This document shows positions 8,058 to 14,972 of a stretch of 31,732 bases of DNA, piece after piece. The stretch comes from JBLHKS01 sp047620505. Lineage in GTDB: Bacteria; Verrucomicrobiota; Verrucomicrobiia; Verrucomicrobiales; DEV007. Numbering within the stretch: the first letter of the stretch is position 1; every line of letters begins with the position of its first letter. The DNA is taken from positions 1 to 31,732 of the forward strand of contig JBLHKS010000067.1 in the NCBI GenBank assembly GCA_047620505.1, in the 5' to 3' direction. The notes under the pieces are model-generated. The model was not told the origin of the DNA. It made no database searches and was given only the letters and a program-made list of their open reading frames with translations. Position numbers and translations under genes: made by a program.

Positions 8058-8071
8058 ACAGACTGGTCTGT
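8058..8071. promoter_or_regulatory. Operator-like inverted repeat upstream of ECF sigma gene
   Basis: ACAGAC-TG-GTCTGT has perfect 6-base arms. TTGCCG (8046-8051) lies upstream and TATTAG (8071-8076) overlaps the downstream edge, so the palindrome sits inside a plausible but imperfectly spaced promoter. It is 57 bases before the sigma factor start and is the best-formed copy of the presumed TetR site. Confidence 0.6.
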
Positions 8072-8127
8072 ATTAGATCCATCGAAGCAATTCGATCGTT
8101 TCTCCAACACAAACCAATCCTACAAAA

Positions 8128-8742
8128 ATGAATGCACCCGCCAAAATCCATTCGCTCAGTCCTCAATCCTGGGCGGAAAACCACCGCGACTACCTCATGA
8201 ATTTCGCTCTCGGCAAGACGCGCAATTCGTCGATCGCTGAAGACATGGTTCAAGAAACCTTCCTCGCCGCTTGGAAAGCCCGCGAAAAATTCGCAGGAAA
8301 AGCGACCGAGCGGACTTGGTTGACTCGAATTCTGCTCAACAAAATCGCGGATTTTTACCGCAGCGCCGCTCGCAAACCGAGCATCCCGCAAAGCCAGCTC
8401 GAAAGCGAGTCCGGCACCGGCGAAAGCGCGCTCGACGCAATCAACTACGCTCAAAATAACGACAATCAGCCCCAGAACAGCCCGGCGATGGTCGCCGAGC
8501 ACCACGAGTTCCTCGAGCTGCTCGATGACGCGCTTGAAGAGCTGCCAGAGCAGGCTGCGTCGGCCTTTCGGATGCGCGAACTTCAGGGGTTGTCGACCAA
8601 GGACATAACGAAAAAACTCAAGATCAGTCCTAACCACCTTTGGGTTCTGATCCACCGAGCAAAAAAGGCCCTGCGCGAACGTCTCGAGGCGATTTGGGAC
8701 ACCGGCGCGGGTCCGTTCAGCGGGTTCGTTCCGGCTCACTGA
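8128..8742 (+). CDS. ECF-type RNA polymerase sigma factor
   Basis: The 204-residue protein has sigma region 2 at about residues 15-80 (AEDMVQETFLAAWKAREKF for -10 recognition and core binding, then TWLTRILLNKIADFYRS). A polar linker follows, then region 4 at about 133-188 (LEELPEQAASAFRMRELQGL, then the helix-turn-helix LSTKDITKKLKISPNHLWVL ending in HRAKKALRERLE). Region 3 is absent, which defines an ECF factor. The SPNHLWVLIHRA segment is typical of ECF factors that are usually followed by a small zinc-finger anti-sigma. No such gene is present; an Hsp33-like gene follows instead. Transcription is probably limited by the TetR-type operator upstream. Confidence 0.9.
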   Translation: MNAPAKIHSLSPQSWAENHRDYLMNFALGKTRNSSIAEDMVQETFLAAWKAREKFAGKATERTWLTRILLNKIADFYRSAARKPSIPQSQLESESGTGESALDAINYAQNNDNQPQNSPAMVAEHHEFLELLDDALEELPEQAASAFRMRELQGLSTKDITKKLKISPNHLWVLIHRAKKALRERLEAIWDTGAGPFSGFVPAH

Positions 8743-8769
8743 AAACTCTCAGAAAATCCGCAAAGCGTC

Positions 8770-8779
8770 AGCAGCTGCT
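8770..8779. repeat. AGCAGCTGCT palindrome, copy 6 (intergenic)
   Basis: This is the only copy outside a coding region. It lies between the sigma stop (8742) and the ATG at 8805 and extends to CAGCAGCTGCTG. It begins 35 bases before the start codon of the Hsp33-like gene. A protein-coding explanation is excluded here. Confidence 0.85.
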
Positions 8780-8804
8780 GGCGCTTTTGCGTGTACGGCG
8801 CCAG

Positions 8805-9626
8805 ATGTCAAACGTGTCCGAATCAGACTCCAGATCCGAATCAAATCCGGTGGACGAACCGTCTCTCATCGAAGTTAAAAGCTACTTCGTGCGAAGCCGC
8901 AACGCGCTTGCCGTTCGCGCGGAATTCTCCCAGTTTTTCGTCGATTACTACCTTCATTTGATGGACAGCGGCCTTCGCAACGAGGACCCGGCCGATCAAT
9001 TATTGAAAGACGCGCTCGTCGGTCTCACGCTTCACATGACAACTCGGCCGATCCGCGAAACTCATGCCTGGACGCTGAATTTTCAGGATCCGCTGCTCAA
9101 CATTTTCGTGACCGGAAGCAGTCTCAGCCAGAACCTGGTCGGTCGAGCTTTCACTGAAGGAATCCGCGAGAGCCAAACCGGGGTTTTCCACTCTCAGTTG
9201 AGCATTCCGGATACGGAACCTCGGAATAGCGTGGTCGAAATCAAAGGCTCCAGCGTTTTCGAAGCGATTGAAGATTTTTACGCGCAAAGTGAGCAGAGAC
9301 TCGCTCGAATTTTCCCCTGTGGGGACGAAGAATTCATCATGGTGAGCGCACAACCGGACTGCGACAGCGATTGGCTCGCCGCTCTCGATAATGAATCGAT
9401 TCTCGAGCTCGATTCGGCCGAAGAGCTAAGCCTGCTTGAACGGCGGCACTTTAAGTTTGAGTGCGGATGCAGTTTGGAGCGGATTTTCCCTGCGCTCGCG
9501 CCGCTGGCCCGCAACGGCCTCGACGAACTCTTTCAAGGCGATCAGTCGATCGGCGTGACCTGCCCACGATGCGCAGCGAAATGGCGGGTGACCCGCGAGC
9601 AGCTCGAGGCGGTCATGAAATCGTAG
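8805..9626 (+). CDS. hslO: Hsp33-like redox-regulated chaperone
   Basis: The start is the ATG at 8805 (MSNVSESDSRSES). The 273-residue product matches Hsp33 in length and layout. The N-terminal domain begins near residue 23 with a 'VKSYFVRSRNALAVRAEFS' segment. The C-terminal redox switch has C220-x-C222, then 30 residues, then C253-x-x-C256, in the sequence contexts FECGCSLERI and VTCPRCAAKW. In Hsp33 these four cysteines hold zinc when reduced and form disulfides under peroxide or hypochlorite stress, activating holdase function. The N-terminal half is fairly divergent from well-known Hsp33s. It lies 62 bases after the ECF sigma gene and is probably in its operon or regulon. No strong ribosome binding site is visible. 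Confidence 0.85.
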   Translation: MSNVSESDSRSESNPVDEPSLIEVKSYFVRSRNALAVRAEFSQFFVDYYLHLMDSGLRNEDPADQLLKDALVGLTLHMTTRPIRETHAWTLNFQDPLLNIFVTGSSLSQNLVGRAFTEGIRESQTGVFHSQLSIPDTEPRNSVVEIKGSSVFEAIEDFYAQSEQRLARIFPCGDEEFIMVSAQPDCDSDWLAALDNESILELDSAEELSLLERRHFKFECGCSLERIFPALAPLARNGLDELFQGDQSIGVTCPRCAAKWRVTREQLEAVMKS

Positions 9627-9800
9627 GATTCCACATATTTTCGAAGCTCGGCGCAAAAAAACAAATGTAACCAGTCTTGAAAAACCTACGTCTTTTTGCT
9701 ACGAGTAATTTTCTGACTGAATGAGATCAAATCCAGCCCGTCGCAAAATAGAGAACGACTAAAAAACGACCTCGAATTATTTTCTGGTAATTCTTGTTAA

Positions 9801-9806
9801 TATAAT
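9801..9806 (+). promoter_or_regulatory. Possible -10 box of the zinc-ribbon gene
   Basis: TATAAT is a perfect -10 match ending 17 bases before the ATG at 9824, in an AT-rich stretch. No clear -35 box is at the right distance. If used, the leader would be only about 10 bases, so translation would be nearly leaderless. The rest of 9627-9800 shows no gene or terminator that I can support. Confidence 0.35.
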
Positions 9807-9823
9807 CCATAATCCCGGCTGTC

Positions 9824-10459
9824 ATGACCCCAAACTCCCCCCAGGTTAAGTTCAGCTGCAAAGCTTGCTCCGCCGTTTTATCTGTTCCGTCCGCTGCGGC
9901 CGGAACCGTGACTCAGGGACCCTGCCCCTACTGCGGCGCGACCCTGCGGTTCACCCACCCGGCTCCAAAACCTGTTTCCGTGCCGACCCCGGTGCCCGTC
10001 AGACCTCAGCCGATTCAAACGGCCACTGCCCCGCAGCTTCAGCAACCGCAACAGCCCGCCCCCGCCGCAGCGCCACAATTTCAGCAGCCAGCAGCTGCTC
10101 GGCCCGAGCCCAGGGCCCAACTCCTCCCCGTAGAGCGCTATTCGGATCCGGAACCGCAGCCCGCTCGCAACGAAGAACCTCCGTCTAACCCGGTTGCCTC
10201 TCAACTCGCCGGCACGTTGCCGACGACGACGACAGCAGCGCCGCATCAGAATCCCAAAGATGCACGCCGCACGCCGACACGCAGACTTCTCGACCTCGTC
10301 GCCGTTCTCACGATCCTCGGTCTGCTTGGCGCGATCGGCTGGGTCGGTTGGGAAAAATTCGAGCCGGAAATCCGCGATTTCGTCGCGCAGACTGGCCTGA
10401 TTCTGCCTTCCGCGGAAACATCTTCCACGGATGTCGCTGGCGACGCGCCGGAATCCTGA
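9824..10459 (+). CDS. Zinc-ribbon, Pro/Gln-rich membrane-anchored protein
   Basis: The 211-residue product begins with a small zinc ribbon (C12-x-x-C15 and C34-x-x-C37). A disordered Pro/Gln/Ala-rich stretch (about 45-150) follows, then one membrane segment (about 155-176) and a short tail. Proteins with an N-terminal zinc ribbon, a flexible linker and a single membrane helix are common in PVC bacteria and mostly uncharacterised. The topology suggests that the ribbon is cytoplasmic. No operon partner is evident: the upstream gap is 197 bases and the downstream gap 145 bases. Confidence 0.75.
   Translation: MTPNSPQVKFSCKACSAVLSVPSAAAGTVTQGPCPYCGATLRFTHPAPKPVSVPTPVPVRPQPIQTATAPQLQQPQQPAPAAAPQFQQPAAARPEPRAQLLPVERYSDPEPQPARNEEPPSNPVASQLAGTLPTTTTAAPHQNPKDARRTPTRRLLDLVAVLTILGLLGAIGWVGWEKFEPEIRDFVAQTGLILPSAETSSTDVAGDAPES
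10090..10099. repeat. AGCAGCTGCT palindrome, copy 7
   Basis: Read as Pro-Ala-Ala-Ala-Arg in the disordered linker of the zinc-ribbon protein. The neighbouring DNA is rich in CAGCC/CAGCA units, so local composition partly favours it. Confidence 0.8.
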
Positions 10460-10604
10460 CGAGCCTGAAATCGTCGAAGCGATGAGCGACGTCGGCGATC
10501 AATTTGGCTCATGAGGCTGCCGCCATCCATTGGCAAAATTGCAGTCCTGAATCTAAAGAAATTTACTATGGCGCTAAACGCAATTGAGTTGTAATAAGGG
10601 CGCG

Positions 10605-11351
10605 ATGCGCTTCCTCACTCTTTCCTCAACATTGCTTTTTTGCGTTCCGGTAAGCTCGCTGCTGGCGGACGAAAATCATCACTCCCATCATGACGATTTT
10701 GATGTTCAGCCCTTCTTCGTCGAACCGGCGGACCGGCACAATGCTTTGATTTTCGACTACGGCTTTCGATCTGGCGACGAGGGCAACGAACACGAGATCG
10801 GTTTCGAATTGGAATACGCATTCAATGAACGATTTGGCGTGATCCTCGAACAGGGCTTCCTTTTTCTCGACGGTTCCGAGGGCCTCGGAGATCTCGCGGT
10901 CGTGCCCCGGGTTTTTCTGGTCGAGTCGGAATCGTTTTATCTGACGGCGAATCTCGAAGTGGAGATCCCGACCGGCGACAGCACACTCACCTCGGACGAA
11001 GTTGCTCTCGCTCCTTCGTTGTCGGCGCGCTGGGACGTGGACGGCGGCTGGGCGGTTCACGGACAGTTTGGCGTGGAAACGGCGCTGGACTCGGATGAAA
11101 CCGAGCTCTTCACGCGGATCGCGCTGATCCATGGTGTCGGCGCGAGTGATAAACTGGCGATGATTCTAGAGAGCGAATTCGCCGTTGGCGTCGGAGGCGA
11201 TGAGTCGGGGGATGTCCACGCGGAAGGCGTCGTCGGCCTGAGTTATGCCATGAGGGAGAACTTCGCGACGCGTCTTGGATTCCAGTTCCCTATTTCCTCG
11301 CCGCGGGAGTTCGACGCGGGATTCATCGTCGGCGGCGTGTTTACGTTTTAG
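10605..11351 (+). CDS. Exported outer-membrane beta-barrel-like protein
   Basis: The ATG at 10605 is preceded by AAGGG at a good distance, so I prefer it to an upstream TTG. The 248-residue product has a signal peptide (MRFLTLSSTLLFCVPVSSLL, cleaved near Ala-Asp). A His-rich stretch (ENHHSHHDD) follows, then alternating amphipathic strands with aromatic ends and a terminal phenylalanine (VGGVFTF), the classic C-terminus of an outer-membrane barrel. The His-rich N-terminus could bind metal. Similar proteins are found beside transport genes, but here the neighbours give no clue to the substrate. Confidence 0.75.
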   Translation: MRFLTLSSTLLFCVPVSSLLADENHHSHHDDFDVQPFFVEPADRHNALIFDYGFRSGDEGNEHEIGFELEYAFNERFGVILEQGFLFLDGSEGLGDLAVVPRVFLVESESFYLTANLEVEIPTGDSTLTSDEVALAPSLSARWDVDGGWAVHGQFGVETALDSDETELFTRIALIHGVGASDKLAMILESEFAVGVGGDESGDVHAEGVVGLSYAMRENFATRLGFQFPISSPREFDAGFIVGGVFTF

Positions 11352-11402
11352 GCCTTCGGTCGGGGTTGATTCCCTCCGGCTTTCGGCATAGCATCGGCTC
11401 CC

Positions 11403-13070
11403 ATGTCGAAAAATCTCAGCGCGCTCAGTTTCCGAAAAGGAGTCGATCAAAACATCTTCGAAAAAATGGTCGATTCGGCCGAAGCGACCGGGACTGCGGA
11501 AACGAAAGAGCAAGTTCAGGGCATCGCAAAGGCGCACCTCGTTGGGGAGGCCATTTCGCTTGGCGCGGTTTCGTTTTACGACTTTCTGAAGAAGGAAAAC
11601 GAGGGGAAGAAAGTTTTCTGGTGCAACGGCTCGGCCTGCCTGACCGCAGGAACTCAGTCCGGGCTCAAAGAGCAGCTCGGCAAGCATTTCAAGGAAGAGG
11701 AAATCGGCCACATCTGCTGTCTCGGCCGTTGCCACGAATGCGGCGCGTTTCAGCACAACGGTAAAAATTACAGCGCGAAAAGCGACGAGGAACTCGCGGC
11801 GATCTGCGAAAAAGGCGAGGGCGACGATTCCGATAACTACGCTGTTGGCTCAAATCTGGAAAAACCGATCCTGACGGCGCCGTTTCCGGGTGTCGACGAA
11901 TATTACGCCGCGCTCCAGCAGCTGCTGGGCCGGGAACGCGACGACGTCCTCACGGATTTGAAGGATTCTGGTCTGCGTGGACGCGGTGGCGCGGGTTTTC
12001 CGCTTAGTTTCAAGTGGCAGTCCTGCCGCGAGGTCGAAGGCGGCCCGAAATACATCGTCTGCAACGCCGATGAGGGCGATCCCGGCGCTTACATCGATAA
12101 ATATTTGATGGAGCTTCAGCCGCACTCCGTTCTGTTCGGCATGATCGCGGCCGGCTGGTTTATCGGTGCCGAAGTCGGCGTGCTCTACATTCGAGCGGAA
12201 TATCCGGATTCGATCCGGATCGTCGAAGAGGCGATTGCCGAGCTTCATGAGAAGGGAATTCTAGGCAACGACATTTTCGGGACCGGCTTCAAGTTCGATC
12301 TCAAAGTAATCAAAGGCGCTGGAGCTTACATTTGTGGAGAAGAAACGGCGCTACTGAGTTCGCTCGAGGGCCATCGCCCCGAGGTCCGCGTTCGCCCGCC
12401 GTTCCCGACCGTCGAAGGGCTTTTTCGCAAGCCGACGGTCCTCAATAACGTCGAAACTTTCGCCAACCTCCATGCGATCGTGACGATGGGCGGCGCGGAG
12501 TACGCGAAGATCGGAACCGAGAAATCAAGCGGTCCGAAACTGGTTTCGATCGACAGCATTTTCAACAAACCCGGGATCTACGAAGTCGCGATGGGCACGC
12601 CGCTCAAGGAAGTCGTTTACGATCTCGGCGGCGGCTTCAAGCAACCGGTCAAAGGCGTCCAGGTCGGCGGTCCGCTCGGCGGAATCGTGCCAACGGACAA
12701 GATCGGCGAGCTCACAGTCGACTTCGAATCCTTTAAAGATGGCGGGTTTCTGCTAGGGCACGCGGGTATCGTTTCGATTCCGGAAAGTTTCCCGATGCTC
12801 GACTACATCGAGCACATGTTCGAGTTCACGGCTGACGAGAGTTGTGGGAAGTGCTTTCCATGCCGGTTAGGATCAGTCCGCGGCAAAGAACTCGCGGCAA
12901 AGGCGCGGACGAGCGATTACAAGATCGATCCCGAGCTGATGCACGACCTGCTCGACACGATGATGTCGACTTCGCTTTGCGCGCTTGGCGGCGGCGTCCC
13001 GTTGCCGATCAAAAACGCGCTCGAGTATTTCAAAGACGAACTCCAGCCGCACTTTTCGGAAAAGCTCTGA
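11403..13070 (+). CDS. NAD-dependent flavoprotein, NuoE-NuoF fusion (formate dehydrogenase beta subunit FdsB-like)
   Basis: The 555-residue protein joins a thioredoxin-like [2Fe-2S] domain (C74-x4-C79 and C106-x3-C110) to a NuoF-type domain. The latter has the NADH/FMN motif GRGGAGFP (193-200), an FMN motif around YIVCNADEGDPGAY (217-230), and the [4Fe-4S] motif ESCGKCFPCR (C481, C484, C487) with C526 as fourth ligand. Such fusions oxidise or reduce NAD(H) in soluble formate dehydrogenases (FdsB), NAD-reducing or bifurcating hydrogenases (HoxF, HydB), or complex I-like modules. No NuoG, FdsA or hydrogenase gene lies nearby, so its complex is assembled from genes elsewhere. FdsB is the best guess on length and on the fused N-terminus. 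Confidence 0.85.
   Translation: MSKNLSALSFRKGVDQNIFEKMVDSAEATGTAETKEQVQGIAKAHLVGEAISLGAVSFYDFLKKENEGKKVFWCNGSACLTAGTQSGLKEQLGKHFKEEEIGHICCLGRCHECGAFQHNGKNYSAKSDEELAAICEKGEGDDSDNYAVGSNLEKPILTAPFPGVDEYYAALQQLLGRERDDVLTDLKDSGLRGRGGAGFPLSFKWQSCREVEGGPKYIVCNADEGDPGAYIDKYLMELQPHSVLFGMIAAGWFIGAEVGVLYIRAEYPDSIRIVEEAIAELHEKGILGNDIFGTGFKFDLKVIKGAGAYICGEETALLSSLEGHRPEVRVRPPFPTVEGLFRKPTVLNNVETFANLHAIVTMGGAEYAKIGTEKSSGPKLVSIDSIFNKPGIYEVAMGTPLKEVVYDLGGGFKQPVKGVQVGGPLGGIVPTDKIGELTVDFESFKDGGFLLGHAGIVSIPESFPMLDYIEHMFEFTADESCGKCFPCRLGSVRGKELAAKARTSDYKIDPELMHDLLDTMMSTSLCALGGGVPLPIKNALEYFKDELQPHFSEKL
11917..11926. repeat. AGCAGCTGCT palindrome, copy 8
   Basis: Twelve-base symmetry (11916-11927). Read as Leu-Gln-Gln-Leu-Leu-Gly in the linker before the NuoF-type domain. 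Confidence 0.85.
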
Positions 13071-13086
13071 TCACCCTGTCCTTGCT

Positions 13087-13330
13087 GTTTGACTTTTTTA
13101 CGCCAAAGGCGTTTCACAACATAGCCCAGCGGTTGGCCAGAGCGAAGCGGCGGCCTACCCTGGGATGAAACCGCAAAAAATGGCAGAATCCTGTAGGGAT
13201 TCCACAACCGTTCTCCAACCCTTTCAGGGTTAATCCAATTTGGAATTCCGCGTTCCTGGGGTAGTCGTCGCGCACTCCTCCAACCCCAGGCTATGTTGCG
13301 GAACGGCGTTGCCGTTCAAACTTCAGCCCA
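13087..13330. repeat. Hairpin-rich intergenic repeat element
   Basis: The roughly 300 bases between 13070 and 13371 hold no credible gene. They contain a series of short inverted repeats: GAATCC/GGATTC (13186-13202), AACCCT/AGGGTT (13217-13231), CCTGGGG/CCCCAGG (13255-13290) and GAACGGC-GTT-GCCGTTC (13301-13317). The preceding stretch (CAAAGGCGTTTCACAACATA, about 13101-13120) looks like part of the same unit. I recall similar text between genes in PVC genomes, often mis-annotated as short proteins. Likely roles are dispersed repeat or terminator between the convergent flavoprotein and sulfatase genes. The stem-loops could stop transcription from both sides. Confidence 0.6.
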
Positions 13331-13370
13331 GTGGGCACGGACAGGAAGTCCATACTAATTTGCCTCAGGA

Positions 13371-14843
13371 TCATTTTCCTTCGCTCGCCCAGCGAATGTA
13401 GAGTTCCGAGTTTTTACGGTAAGTTTCTCGCGACATCTTATTTCGAGTCGCCTTCATCTGATCTTCGATTTCCAGAATGTAGACCTCGTTCGATTCGGGA
13501 CCGGGATCGCCAGTTCGTTCGATCCAGCCCTCTAAATGCGCGCGATGCAGCTCGATCGCGCCGGCGTACTTCGGATCCGCGGCCAGATTTTGTGTCTGCC
13601 AACGATCCTCGCCGTAGAGATAAAGTTCCTCCGGCGGACGAGTCGGCGCGAAGAGCAGCTTTTCGGTTAGCTCGCTCAATTCCCCCGCGTCGTGGAGCGC
13701 GCGCAGTCGCTGAATGATCAGCTTGCTGTCCTTGTAATTGCTCGGAGCGAGAAACGGGCGCTCGGGGTAAAAATTCTTGATGTAAAGAAAGCGATCGGTG
13801 CGCACGGATCGGATTCGGTCGGCTGCTTCGCCACAGCGGTCGCGCGCCGCGAAAACGGCTTCTTTCGGCTGGTAGCTGCGCGGGAGAATGTTCCGACCAT
13901 CCATTTTTTCTGGAATCTCGATCCTAGCAGCTGCTAGCGAGATCGCGGCCACGTCGATGTGCTCGACCAGATCCGTTCGCGTCTTGCCCGCAGAGATTGA
14001 CCGCCCGCAAATCACCAGCGGAATGTGCGTGCCCTCGTCGTAGAGAAACTGTTTTCCGCGCGCGTGACTGATGCCGTGATCGGTAAAAAAGACGACCAAC
14101 GTGTCTTCGAACAAGTCCTCCTTTTTCAGGCGAGCGATCACCTTTCCAACATGCTCGTCAGTGATTTTCACGCTATCGAGGTAGGTCGCCCAGTCGCGCA
14201 GCAGAACCGGATCACGCGGGTAGTACGGTGGCAACTCGACCGACTCCGGATCGGTTGCATTTTCCCCCATGCGTTTCTCAGTTCGTTCGTAATGCGCTTC
14301 CAGCGAGCCGCGAATTTTCCCACCGTGCAACTGCACCTGCATGAAAAACGGTTGGCCTTCGGCTCGGCCCGCCCAGTCGTGGCTGTCGTAGATTTTTGGG
14401 TCCCAATCGAAATTGTAATCCGTCTTCCCAAGTTGATCGACGTCGACCGGATTGCCGCTTTTGTCGAGCCCCGGGACGCCGCTCCCAATGCAGGTCCAGT
14501 AGCCCGCTTCCTAGAAAATTTCCGGCACGGGTCGCACGCCCTCGGGCAATTGAATTCGGTGCTCGCCGCGGCCGCTTCGATGATGATGAACGCCGATCGA
14601 ATTCTGATACATCCCAGTGATCATCGCCGATCGAAACGTCGAGCAGACTGGCGAAGTCGCGTAAGCTCGAGTGAAGCGCAAACCCTCGGCGGCGAGTTGA
14701 TCGACATGCGGAGTTTCGATCGCAGTCTCGCCGTAGCAGGAAAAATTCGCCGACATGTCGTCGACCACGATCCAGAGAATATTGGGTCGATCAGCGGCTT
14801 GGAGGCAGCCTGTCAAAATCAGAAATACGAAAACACGCTTCAT
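13371..14843 (-). pseudogene. Secreted sulfatase interrupted by in-frame TAG
   Basis: The reading frame from the ATG at 14841-14843 runs as a sulfatase to codon 110 and meets TAG at 14511-14513. It then continues in the same frame (EAGYWTCIGSGVPGLDKSG) to the natural stop at 13371, for 490 codons in all. The N-terminal part has a signal or lipoprotein peptide with an LTGC box, metal-binding D28-D29, and the catalytic motif C67-S-T-F-R71, where Cys would become formylglycine (CxTxR variant of CxPxR). The C-terminal part keeps the VVFFTDHG metal motif. Everything downstream is intact, so the stop is recent, a base-call error, or read through. A CAG-to-TAG change (Gln) would explain it with one transition. 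Confidence 0.85.
13926..13935. repeat. AGCAGCTGCT palindrome, copy 9
   Basis: Symmetry extends to CTAGCAGCTGCTAG (13924-13937). Read on the minus strand as Leu-Ala-Ala-Ala-Arg in the interrupted sulfatase. It includes two CTAG tetramers, usually rare in bacterial DNA. Confidence 0.85.
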
Positions 14844-14972
14844 GATTCAGCCGTCGACGCAGGCGAGTCTGGATGAAAGCAGATTCTTCGAAATGGCGGA
14901 GCGAAGCTTTAGAGGAATTCGAAATAGAAAAACCGGGCTTTTCCCGGCGCGCTCGTTGCGCTTGAATTGAGG

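Noticed and set aside
10460..10604. Rho-independent terminator after the zinc-ribbon gene
   Set aside because: Some short GC-rich complementary stretches exist, but no strong stem followed by a T run was found.
12917..13207. Short minus-strand frame running into the intergenic repeat
   Set aside because: Similar text is produced by the dispersed repeat in other PVC genomes as far as I recall. It has no ribosome binding site and overlaps the flavoprotein gene.
14025..14876. Plus-strand open frame of 283 codons opposite the interrupted sulfatase
   Set aside because: The minus strand carries the sulfatase motifs on both sides of the TAG in a single frame. The plus-strand frame has no domain and is explained as a shadow.
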